Source of the DNA: an uncultured bacterium
GTDB lineage: Bacteria > Cyanobacteriota > Vampirovibrionia > Gastranaerophilales > Gastranaerophilaceae
Length of the DNA: 26,397 bases
Assembly (NCBI GenBank): GCA_948684385.1
Contig: CAPQCU010000022.1
Location: 1-26,397 of the forward strand
Direction of reading: 5' to 3'
The position numbers were made by a program, and so were the translations under genes. Positions 20,262 through 26,397 of this stretch are shown here, piece by piece; within the stretch, counting starts at the first letter, position 1; every line of letters begins with the position of its first letter. The notes under the pieces were generated by a model. That model saw nothing but the letters and a program-made list of their open reading frames with translations, made no database searches and was not told where the DNA came from.

Positions 20262-20809
20262 TGAGTGTAAGTATTAAAGGTAATGAACTCGCAGCAAAAA
20301 GATGGGCTAAAGCTTTGATGGAGTTGGCTCTGGAAAACGACGGAATTTCTAAAGAAGATATTCTTGATGATTTAAGAGAAGTTAATGAAAATATTGAAAA
20401 CTCAAGAGAACTTTATGAAGTTTTGAATAATCCTTCAATTTCTGTAGAAGAGAAGCAAGCTGTACTTTCAAAACTTTTTGAAACAAATTTGATGCCGATT
20501 GTTTATCAGTTCTTAAAAACTTTGAATGCGAAAAGCAGACTGGCACTTTTACCGGCAATTGCAGAAGAGTTTAGAAAAGAACTTGAAGAACTTAAAAATA
20601 TTGTAAGAGTCGGTATAACATCAGCAATAGAACTTACGGATGATAAGAAAAACGAAATCCGCAATAGAGTTGCTGAAAAACTTAAAAAAGATGTATTGCC
20701 TGAATGGTACGTTGATTCAAGTATCATAGGCGGATTGGTATTTAATATAAACGAAACAATAGTTGATAACAGTATTAAACACCGTTTAGAAATTTTGAAC
20801 AAACAATGA
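20261..20809 (+). CDS. atpH: F-type ATP synthase subunit delta
   Basis: A 182-residue OSCP/delta subunit linking the stalk to the top of F1. The N-terminal helical bundle (ELAAKRWAKALMELAL, LYEVLNNPSISVEEKQAVL, FLKTLNAKSRLALLPAIAEEF) and the C-terminal domain ending SIIGGLVFNINETIVDNSIK are typical, including the Gly-Gly and the D-S/T-x-K end. The start overlaps the atpF stop by one base (TAATG). Its stop overlaps the region just before atpA. Confidence 0.93.
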   Translation: MSVSIKGNELAAKRWAKALMELALENDGISKEDILDDLREVNENIENSRELYEVLNNPSISVEEKQAVLSKLFETNLMPIVYQFLKTLNAKSRLALLPAIAEEFRKELEELKNIVRVGITSAIELTDDKKNEIRNRVAEKLKKDVLPEWYVDSSIIGGLVFNINETIVDNSIKHRLEILNKQ

Positions 20810-20820
20810 AAGGGCGGAAA

Positions 20821-22329
20821 ATGGCAGTAATAAATCCTGATGAAATAAGCTCAATATTAAAAGAGAACATAAGAAACTATGAAGCAAAAGCTGAAGTTTC
20901 TAACGTAGGAAGTGTTCTGGAAGTCGGAGACGGTATTGCGAGAATTTACGGGCTCCGCAATGTAATGTCAAACGAGCTTGTAGAATTTGAAGACGGAAAA
21001 GGTACTTTAGGTATCACTTTGAACCTTGAAGAAGATAATGTTGGTGTTGTTATTCTTGGTGAGTATACTCATATTAAAGAAGGAATGACAGTTAAAACAA
21101 CAGGTAGAATTGCTTCTGTACCTGTAGGCGATGCTTTAATCGGCAGAATCGTGAACCCAACCGGCAGACCTATTGATGGAAAGGGTGAAATCGTAACAGA
21201 TAAAACAAGACCGATTGAAAGAGTTGCTCCGGGTATTGTTGCAAGAAAATCTGTACACCAGCCGCTTCAAACAGGTTTGACTGCGATTGATGCTTTGACT
21301 CCAATAGGAAGAGGTCAGAGGGAATTAATTATTGGTGACAGACAGACCGGTAAGACAGCTATTGCGATTGATACAATTTTGAACCAGAAAGGCGGCGATG
21401 TAATTTGTATTTATGTTGCTGTTGGTCAAAAAGCTTCAACCGTAGCGCAGTTAGCAAAAACTCTTGAAAAACACGGAGCGATGGATTATTCAATCATTGT
21501 TTCAGCTACAGCGAATGAGCCGGCTCCGCTTCAATATATTGCACCTTTTGCAGGGGTTGCAATTGCAGAAGAATTTATGGAGCAGGGAAAGCACGTATTA
21601 ATCGTTTATGATGATTTGACAAAACACGCACAGGCTTATCGTGCAATGTCACTTCTTCTTAAGAGACCACCGGGACGTGAAGCTTATCCGGGTGATGTAT
21701 TCTATCTCCACTCAAGATTGTTGGAAAGAGCTGTAAAGCTTTCTGACGAACTTGGAGGTGGCAGTATTACAGCGCTTCCGATTATTGAAACTCAGGCAGG
21801 CGATGTTTCTGCGTATATTCCGACAAACGTAATTTCTATTACAGACGGTCAGATATTCTTAGAATCAGCTTTGTTTAACTCTGGTGTAAGGCCGGCTATT
21901 AACGCAGGTATTTCTGTGTCACGTGTAGGCGGTGCAGCTCAAACTAAAGCGATTAAACAGGTTGCAGGTAAACTTCGTTTGGATTTGGCTCAATTCAGAG
22001 AGTTGGAAGCATTTGCTCAGTTTGCTTCGGATTTGGACCCTGCAACAAAGAAACAGCTTCTTAGAGGTCAAAAACTTATGGAAGTTCTTAAACAGCCTCA
22101 ATATAAGCCGCTTTCTGTTGCGCAGCAGGTTTCAATTCTGTTTGCGGTTAACGAAGGTTATCTGGATGAAGTTGACAATAAAAAAATCGGCGAATATAAA
22201 ACAGGCTGGTTTGAATACTTTGAAGCAAATATGCCTGAACTTAGCAAGAAATTAAATGCCGGTGATAAACTGTCTGATGAAGATATGGCAGCTTTAAGAA
22301 AAGAATTGGAAGTTTTTGGAAAGAATTAG
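20821..22329 (+). CDS. atpA: F-type ATP synthase subunit alpha
   Basis: A 502-residue F1 subunit with non-catalytic nucleotide sites. Walker A GDRQTGKT lies at 172-179, and the family signature around PAINAGISVSRVGGAAQ is complete. The N-terminus MAVINPDEISSILKENI is normal, so I start at ATG 20821, preceded by AAAGGGCGG, and not at the in-frame ATG 20806 inside the atpH stop. The length is standard. The arginine finger region (SVSRVG) is intact. The next gene is an unrelated zinc-finger membrane protein and only then gamma. Confidence 0.97.
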   Translation: MAVINPDEISSILKENIRNYEAKAEVSNVGSVLEVGDGIARIYGLRNVMSNELVEFEDGKGTLGITLNLEEDNVGVVILGEYTHIKEGMTVKTTGRIASVPVGDALIGRIVNPTGRPIDGKGEIVTDKTRPIERVAPGIVARKSVHQPLQTGLTAIDALTPIGRGQRELIIGDRQTGKTAIAIDTILNQKGGDVICIYVAVGQKASTVAQLAKTLEKHGAMDYSIIVSATANEPAPLQYIAPFAGVAIAEEFMEQGKHVLIVYDDLTKHAQAYRAMSLLLKRPPGREAYPGDVFYLHSRLLERAVKLSDELGGGSITALPIIETQAGDVSAYIPTNVISITDGQIFLESALFNSGVRPAINAGISVSRVGGAAQTKAIKQVAGKLRLDLAQFRELEAFAQFASDLDPATKKQLLRGQKLMEVLKQPQYKPLSVAQQVSILFAVNEGYLDEVDNKKIGEYKTGWFEYFEANMPELSKKLNAGDKLSDEDMAALRKELEVFGKN

Positions 22330-22338
22330 GAGAGTATT

Positions 22339-22692
22339 ATGAAATGTTATAACCACCACGATAGAGATGCATTTGCAGTATGTAAATCATGCGGAAAAGC
22401 TTTGTGTTTAGAATGTGCTGAAGAATATAAAAATACATTTGTGTGCAAAGGTTCTAAAGCTTGCAAACATGTTGCTGATGTTGAATTTGTAAACTACTTC
22501 AGAGATAATTCTGAAAAAGCGTGGTTCTTTAATAGAATGTTATTTGTGTTTTTGGGACTATTCTTGTTCATTTATATTGTAGTAAAAACATTTATGTTCT
22601 TTGCTATTCCAAATCCGCTTTTAGAAACTGTATTGCTTGTTCTTCTTGCATTATTGCTTATTAAACGCGGTCTTGATTTAAAACTCAGATAG
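22339..22692 (+). CDS. B-box zinc-finger membrane protein inside the atp operon
   Basis: A 117-residue protein. Residues 1-45 form a B-box-type zinc finger: Cys3, His6/His7, Cys15-Cys18 (CKSC), Cys23-Cys26 (CLEC), with further Cys36, Cys42 and His44. Residues about 64-82 and 92-108 are two membrane helices (MLFVFLGLFLFIYIVVK, LLETVLLVLLALLLI). It starts 9 bp after atpA with GGAG and ends 9 bp before gamma, so it is firmly inside the operon. Bacterial B-box-plus-membrane proteins are known but uncharacterised. Placement suggests a role in assembly, membrane recruitment or regulation of the synthase; that is inference. It may also be a passenger gene. Confidence 0.8.
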   Translation: MKCYNHHDRDAFAVCKSCGKALCLECAEEYKNTFVCKGSKACKHVADVEFVNYFRDNSEKAWFFNRMLFVFLGLFLFIYIVVKTFMFFAIPNPLLETVLLVLLALLLIKRGLDLKLR

Positions 22693-22701
22693 GAAAAGGT
22701 A

Positions 22702-23613
22702 ATGCCAAATTTAAAAGATATAAAAAGCAGAATTTCAAGTGTTCAAAACACTAAAAAAATAACAAAAGCGATGAAAATGGTTGCAGCTGCAAAAGTTAAA
22801 AAAGCAGAAAATACGGTAAAAGCAGCGCGCCCATTCTCAGACGAGCTTTTACATTTGTTTAGAAAAATGCTTACTCAAGCCGGAGAATATACAGTTTCCG
22901 GACTTAGAGTTCAAAGAGCGCTGGATAATTATCCGGAGCTTCTTAAAAAACGTGAAATCAAAACTCAAGGTCTGCTTGTTATAACTTCTAATAAAGGCTT
23001 AGCCGGTGCTTACAATTCAAATATTGTGAAAGCTGCTTTAAAACGCGTTAAAGAAAATGCTCAAGCGGGAGTTAAAACTGTTATTTATCCTGTAGGACAA
23101 AAAGCTGTTTCTGCTCTAAAACATTCTGGCGGAGGATTTGAGCTCCGTGAAGGCTATATAGGTATTGCGAATGATCCGACTGCTACCGGTGCAAATATTA
23201 TTGCTGAAGACATCGCAGATGATTTTGTATCAGGCAAAATCGATGAAATTGATATCATAACTACTCATTTCAACAATATGATGTCTTATAGTGTTGTTGC
23301 ATGGGATGTTTTACCTGTTTCTGTTGAAAAAGCGGAAACTCACGAACTTGATCCGGTTATGGAGTTTGAACCTTCTGTTCATGCAGTTTTACAGCAGCTT
23401 GTACCGATGTATATTACAAATTCTATTTATCAGGCACTGTTGGAAGCTAATGCCAGTGAACTTGCTTCAAGAATGACTGCAATGTCAGCAGCTTCAAATA
23501 ACGCAGAAGAAATGATAACGACATTGACGGTTGATTACAACAAAGCCCGTCAAGCAGCAATTACTCAGGAACTTGTTGAAATTGTTTCAGGTGCTCAGGG
23601 AGTTAGTAATTAA
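22702..23613 (+). CDS. atpG: F-type ATP synthase subunit gamma
   Basis: A 303-residue central-shaft subunit. N-terminal helix LKDIKSRISSVQNTKKITKAMKMVAAAK (read as two segments), the Rossmann-like middle with ITSNKGLAGAYNSNI, and the C-terminal helix ASRMTAMSAASNNAEEMI are diagnostic. It is called atpC in cyanobacterial naming. It is longer than E. coli gamma (287) but lacks a cysteine pair of the chloroplast redox switch; I see no cysteine at all. The last gene of the operon, its end overlaps a convergent minus-strand gene by 11 bp, with no terminator between. Confidence 0.95.
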   Translation: MPNLKDIKSRISSVQNTKKITKAMKMVAAAKVKKAENTVKAARPFSDELLHLFRKMLTQAGEYTVSGLRVQRALDNYPELLKKREIKTQGLLVITSNKGLAGAYNSNIVKAALKRVKENAQAGVKTVIYPVGQKAVSALKHSGGGFELREGYIGIANDPTATGANIIAEDIADDFVSGKIDEIDIITTHFNNMMSYSVVAWDVLPVSVEKAETHELDPVMEFEPSVHAVLQQLVPMYITNSIYQALLEANASELASRMTAMSAASNNAEEMITTLTVDYNKARQAAITQELVEIVSGAQGVSN

Positions 23614-23977
23614 GCTCTTTTGCTTGATGAGTATTAAACAGCTTGTCCTGCTCTTTAACCATGTATGCGCTTGTACCGTAAATTGATGCTCCGGCTCCAA
23701 TCATGCCGGCTGTTAAATTTAATCCCCATCTTATAGCGGTGCTTTTTATTTTTCGTGTAGCTATACCGGCAGCTAAAATGCCTGCAAAAATTCCGCCCAT
23801 AAACGCTCCGTTTGCTATGATAGAATGTTTCTTATCCAGCTTTGTGTAATTTTTTATAAAAGAATCTGCTTTGTTTTCCGGAACTGCGAAGAATCTTTTT
23901 TGACTGTCTTTTGATGAAATTTCAACCTGCACATTGTTATTATTAAGCCTGTTTGTAATTTTTGCATCAATTGCCAT
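23603..23977 (-). CDS. Unknown two-helix membrane protein
   Basis: A 124-residue protein. I start at ATG 23977 (AAGGAG about 10 nt upstream), not at the in-frame TTG three codons earlier. The N-terminal half is polar (MAIDAKITNRLNNNNVQVEI, a beta-like segment, then FFAVPENKADSFIKNY). Two Gly/Ala-rich helices follow (about 54-76, GAFMGGIFAGILAAGIAT; 86-108, LTAGMIGAGASIYGTSAYMV). The Gly-x3-Gly-like spacing suggests tight helix packing. Not recognised. It resembles in style, not clearly in sequence, the proteins at 7159, 7715 and 24085. Convergent with the atp operon. Confidence 0.7.
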   Translation of the reverse strand: MAIDAKITNRLNNNNVQVEISSKDSQKRFFAVPENKADSFIKNYTKLDKKHSIIANGAFMGGIFAGILAAGIATRKIKSTAIRWGLNLTAGMIGAGASIYGTSAYMVKEQDKLFNTHQAKELNY

Positions 23978-24072
23978 ATACAACAACTCCTTTTATGGAT
24001 GTAAAACCGGTGAATAATTGGGATTGCTTTATGTAAAACATTTTTTTACAAATCTTAATCTGTTTCTTATGC

Positions 24073-24078
24073 TAAGAT
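24073..24078 (+). promoter_or_regulatory. Extended -10 of the 213-aa membrane protein gene, predicted leaderless
   Basis: TGC-TAAGAT (extended -10) ends 6 nt before the ATG at 24085. There is no Shine-Dalgarno, so +1 is expected on the start codon. Confidence 0.5.
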
Positions 24079-24084
24079 AAAATC

Positions 24085-24726
24085 ATGACAATCGGAATCA
24101 ATTATACATATCCGGAAACTTTTTTAGGCAGACGCAATAGAACTTATACCAGAGATGTTAACACTGATGATAAGATAAAAGCTGCTATTGGCTCTGCAGC
24201 GGGAACTTTGTATCCGATGGCTTATATGGCTAAAAAACAAGGGATTAAAAATATTTTCAAACTTAAGTACGGACTTCCTGAAATGGTGCTTATCTCAGCT
24301 GCTTCAATAGTTGGAGGTGTTGCAGCCGGTATGATTAATGAAAGTGAACAGGCTCAAAAAAATAAGCTTAAAGAAGGTGTATTTATGTTTATGAACGCTT
24401 CTGTTCCTGCGTGGGTTGTTGCAGGTGCGCTGAAGCTTTCTGAGTCAAGTAAGAATTTTAATAATATTCCGGGTAAAATTCTGTCAATGGCAGGCGGTCT
24501 GCTGGTTGGAATGTATGGCGCGGCTGCTTTGTCTAACTTAATTTGTGACCCGAAAGACCGGCATCCGGATAGAAAACTGACTTTAAAAGATTGTGTTGCA
24601 AATATTGATGACGCAATCGGCGTTCTTGTTCTTGCAAAATTTCCGTTTGCAAGTAAGCTGCATATAGAAAGACTGCTACCTGCGATTTATGCTTATTGCG
24701 GTTATAGAGCGGGTAAAAGTAATTGA
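24085..24726 (+). CDS. Unknown polytopic membrane protein, 213 aa
   Basis: Not recognised. A 213-residue protein with a polar N-terminus (MTIGINYTYPETFLGRRNRT) and about four or five Gly/Ala-rich hydrophobic segments (about 33-48, 68-85, 97-117, 131-152, 175-190). The segment ISAASIVGGVAAGMI and the later SMAGGLLVGMYGAAALS are the most hydrophobic. A short acidic-basic loop (CDPKDRHPDRKLTLKDC) lies between the last helices. Gene start is predicted to be leaderless. It shares with the 197-residue protein an N-terminal hydrophobic-x-Gly-basic motif at about residues 12-16 (FLGRR; MQGK there). It converges on gatA, with a strong hairpin between. Confidence 0.7.
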   Translation: MTIGINYTYPETFLGRRNRTYTRDVNTDDKIKAAIGSAAGTLYPMAYMAKKQGIKNIFKLKYGLPEMVLISAASIVGGVAAGMINESEQAQKNKLKEGVFMFMNASVPAWVVAGALKLSESSKNFNNIPGKILSMAGGLLVGMYGAAALSNLICDPKDRHPDRKLTLKDCVANIDDAIGVLVLAKFPFASKLHIERLLPAIYAYCGYRAGKSN

Positions 24727-24741
24727 TTGTGTATAATAAAA

Positions 24742-24768
24742 GGGCGCCGGATTGAAAATCCGGCGCCC
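24742..24768 (-). terminator. Terminator between convergent genes, mainly for gatA
   Basis: GGGCGCCGGATT and AATCCGGCGCCC form a perfect 12-bp stem with a GAA loop. On the minus strand it is followed by TTTTATTAT, a fair U-tract, so it ends gatA. On the plus strand only TTCGTG follows, so it is weaker for the membrane-protein gene. Confidence 0.88.
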
Positions 24769-24781
24769 TTCGTGTAAATAC

Positions 24782-26245
24782 TTAAATATTAGCAAGCTGC
24801 TTGTAATAATCATGTGCCTGTTCAAATTTGTATGACAGATTGAACAATTTTGCTTCAGTAAGCTGCGGAGTCATGATTTGTAAACCGATTGGCATTCCGT
24901 CTTTATCAAAACCTGCAGGTATTGAAATTGCAGGGATGCCGGCTAAGTTTGCAGAGATTGTTGCGATGTCTGTTAAATACATAGCAAGCGGATCTTCTGT
25001 TTTTGAACCTAAATCGAACGCTGTATTTGGACAAGTCGGAGCGATTAGAGCATCAACTTGAGCGAATACTCTTAAGAAATCTTCTGTAACAACTTTTCTC
25101 ATTTGCAGCGCTTTTTTGTAATAAGCATCATAGTAACCTGAAGATAGAGCGTAAGTTCCTAACATTATACGACGCTTAACTTCCGGTCCGAAACCTTCTG
25201 CACGGGTTTTGCAGTACATTTCAAGCAGGTTTTTGGCATCATCTGTTCTGTGACCGTATTTTACACCGTCAAAACGTGCAAGGTTTGAACTGCATTCAGC
25301 TGTTGCAAGAATGTAGTAAATACCGATTGAATGCTTGAGGTTTGGAAGCGAAACTTCAACAATTTCTGCACCAAGAGATTTGTATGTGTTAATAGCGTTT
25401 TGAATAGCTTTTTGAACATCTTCTGCAAGTCCTTCCTGAACAAGCTCTTTAACAACCCCGATTTTCATGCCTTTTATGTCGTTGTTTAAGCTGTTTCTGT
25501 AATTTTCAACAGGAAGTTTTAAAGATGTTGAGTCATGCTTATCGTATCCTGAAATAACTTCAAGAAGTGCAGCTGCGTCTTCAACTGTTCTGGCAAAAGG
25601 CCCGATTTGGTCAAGAGAAGAAGCAAAAGCGATTAATCCGTATCTTGAAACTTTACCGTAAGTTGGCTTCATACCGACAATACCGCAGAAACTAGCAGGA
25701 AGACGAATACTTCCGCCTGTGTCTGAGCCGAGCGCAAGCGCAGCTTCGCAAGAAGCTACAGAAGCAGCAGAACCGCCTGAAGATCCTCCCGGAACTTTGT
25801 TTAAATTCCAAGGGTTGTGAACTTTTTTGAAAGCAGAGTTTTCGTTTGAAGAACCCATTGCAAATTCATCTAAATTAGCTTTACCGACAATTGGAATCAA
25901 GTTGTCGAGCAACTTTTGAGTTGCAGTTGCGTTATAAGGCGATACAAAGTTTTCTAAGATTTTGCTCGATGCAGTTGTCTTAGAGCCTATTAAGTTCATA
26001 TTATCTTTTAAGGCAAGAGGAACACCTGCAAGAAGAGGTAACTCTTCTCCTGCTGCGATTTTTTCATCAACTTTTTTTGCTGTTTCAAGTGCTGTTTCTT
26101 CGGTTAAAGAGTTGAAAGCTCCAAGCTTTTCATCAATAGATTTAATTCTTTCTAATGAAGCTTTAGTAAGCTCAACCGCAGAAACTTCTTTATTTTTAAG
26201 TGCTCGAGACTGTTCCATCGCACTCTTTTTCAATATTTCTAGCAT
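24782..26245 (-). CDS. gatA: Asp/Glu-tRNA(Asn/Gln) amidotransferase subunit A
   Basis: A 487-residue amidase-signature subunit of GatCAB, which makes Gln-tRNA(Gln) and/or Asn-tRNA(Asn) by amidating the misacylated tRNA. The Lys-Ser-Ser triad is Lys80 (LALKDNMNLIG), cis-Ser155 (PGGSSGGSA) and nucleophile Ser179 (GSDTGGSIR), matching the known enzyme's positions almost exactly. I start at ATG 26245 (MLEILKKS), preceded by AAGGAG at good spacing; an upstream in-frame start at 26323 would add a non-homologous hydrophobic tail and lacks a ribosome-binding site. gatB and gatC are not in the window. The gene seems to be transcribed alone, from an extended -10 about 43 nt upstream to the 12-bp-stem terminator. 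Confidence 0.97.
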   Translation of the reverse strand: MLEILKKSAMEQSRALKNKEVSAVELTKASLERIKSIDEKLGAFNSLTEETALETAKKVDEKIAAGEELPLLAGVPLALKDNMNLIGSKTTASSKILENFVSPYNATATQKLLDNLIPIVGKANLDEFAMGSSNENSAFKKVHNPWNLNKVPGGSSGGSAASVASCEAALALGSDTGGSIRLPASFCGIVGMKPTYGKVSRYGLIAFASSLDQIGPFARTVEDAAALLEVISGYDKHDSTSLKLPVENYRNSLNNDIKGMKIGVVKELVQEGLAEDVQKAIQNAINTYKSLGAEIVEVSLPNLKHSIGIYYILATAECSSNLARFDGVKYGHRTDDAKNLLEMYCKTRAEGFGPEVKRRIMLGTYALSSGYYDAYYKKALQMRKVVTEDFLRVFAQVDALIAPTCPNTAFDLGSKTEDPLAMYLTDIATISANLAGIPAISIPAGFDKDGMPIGLQIMTPQLTEAKLFNLSYKFEQAHDYYKQLANI

Positions 26246-26287
26246 AACTTCTCCTTTTATACCCTTCTTAGGTCGTGTATTTTCCTT

Positions 26288-26293
26288 ATTATA
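26288..26293 (-). promoter_or_regulatory. gatA: Promoter -10 of gatA
   Basis: TGG-TATAAT on the minus strand is an extended -10 with a perfect hexamer. The predicted leader of about 36 nt contains AAGGAG. The following bases AAGGAAAA repeat the context of the lpd-like promoter. Confidence 0.6.
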
Positions 26294-26389
26294 CCAGAAA
26301 CAAAACATAAAGATTTGTAACAAAATTTCAAAAAAGTGTTACTAAATTATGTACATGTGGAATATATTAGATATAAGGATATGTTTTAC

Positions 26390-26397
26390 ATGGAAAA
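26390..26397 (+). CDS. Possible start of a gene running off the window
   Basis: ATGGAAAA at the very end follows AAGGAT (26375-26380) at 9 nt spacing and a TATATT upstream, so a plus-strand gene divergent from gatA may begin here. Only two codons are visible; nothing can be said about its product. Confidence 0.3.

Overview
The window is AT-rich and gene-dense. It reads like a chromosome segment from a non-photosynthetic cyanobacterial relative (the Vampirovibrionia, or 'Melainabacteria', of the Gastranaerophilales type). This is an inference from gene content. There is a split cyanobacterial-style ATP synthase operon (a-c-b'-b-delta-alpha-gamma, with beta and epsilon absent). There is a Ycf46 AAA ATPase next to a Ycf35/DUF1257-like protein and a DUF2997 protein, and a cyanobacterial-type VKOR-thioredoxin fusion. 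There are no photosynthesis genes. An LptF/LptG-type permease implies an LPS outer membrane. I saw no tRNA, rRNA, CRISPR array, transposase or phage gene.

Layout. 1-1.9 kb: the N-terminal part of an EF-hand protein (minus), a small HTH regulator and a convergent nucleotidyltransferase. 1.9-5.6 kb: cdd, a zinc-ribbon miniprotein and pgpH-ybeY-dgkA, a neighbourhood also known from Firmicutes. 5.6-8.9 kb: a possible small RNA with terminator, an internally shortened dihydrolipoyl-dehydrogenase-like gene, two unknown membrane proteins and a 550-bp gene-free stretch full of repeats. 8.9-10.9 kb: VKOR-DsbA fusion, queH and a winged-helix regulator. 11-14.9 kb: an MFS exporter, an LptF/G permease and three small membrane proteins, two of which share a C-terminal motif. 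15-18.1 kb: radical SAM protein, Ycf46, Ycf35-like, DUF2997. 18.1-23.6 kb: the ATP synthase operon, with a B-box zinc-finger membrane protein between alpha and gamma. 23.6-26.4 kb: two unknown membrane proteins, gatA and the first bases of another gene.

Three threads stand out. (1) A 52-bp intergenic repeat unit (GGGTAAATG at its 5' edge, GGGYTGG and CTAC inside) recurs at several loci. It begins directly at stop codons of ycf46 and atpE, supplies the stop of queH, follows terminators elsewhere, and forms an exact 52-bp tandem in the atpE-b' gap. (2) The radical SAM-Ycf46-Ycf35-like-DUF2997 cassette is kept in a lineage without photosynthesis. (3) Several single genes have a -10 box 6-8 nt before the start codon and no Shine-Dalgarno sequence, which predicts leaderless mRNAs alongside normally led genes.

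All calls come from reading sequence and translations; no database search was run.
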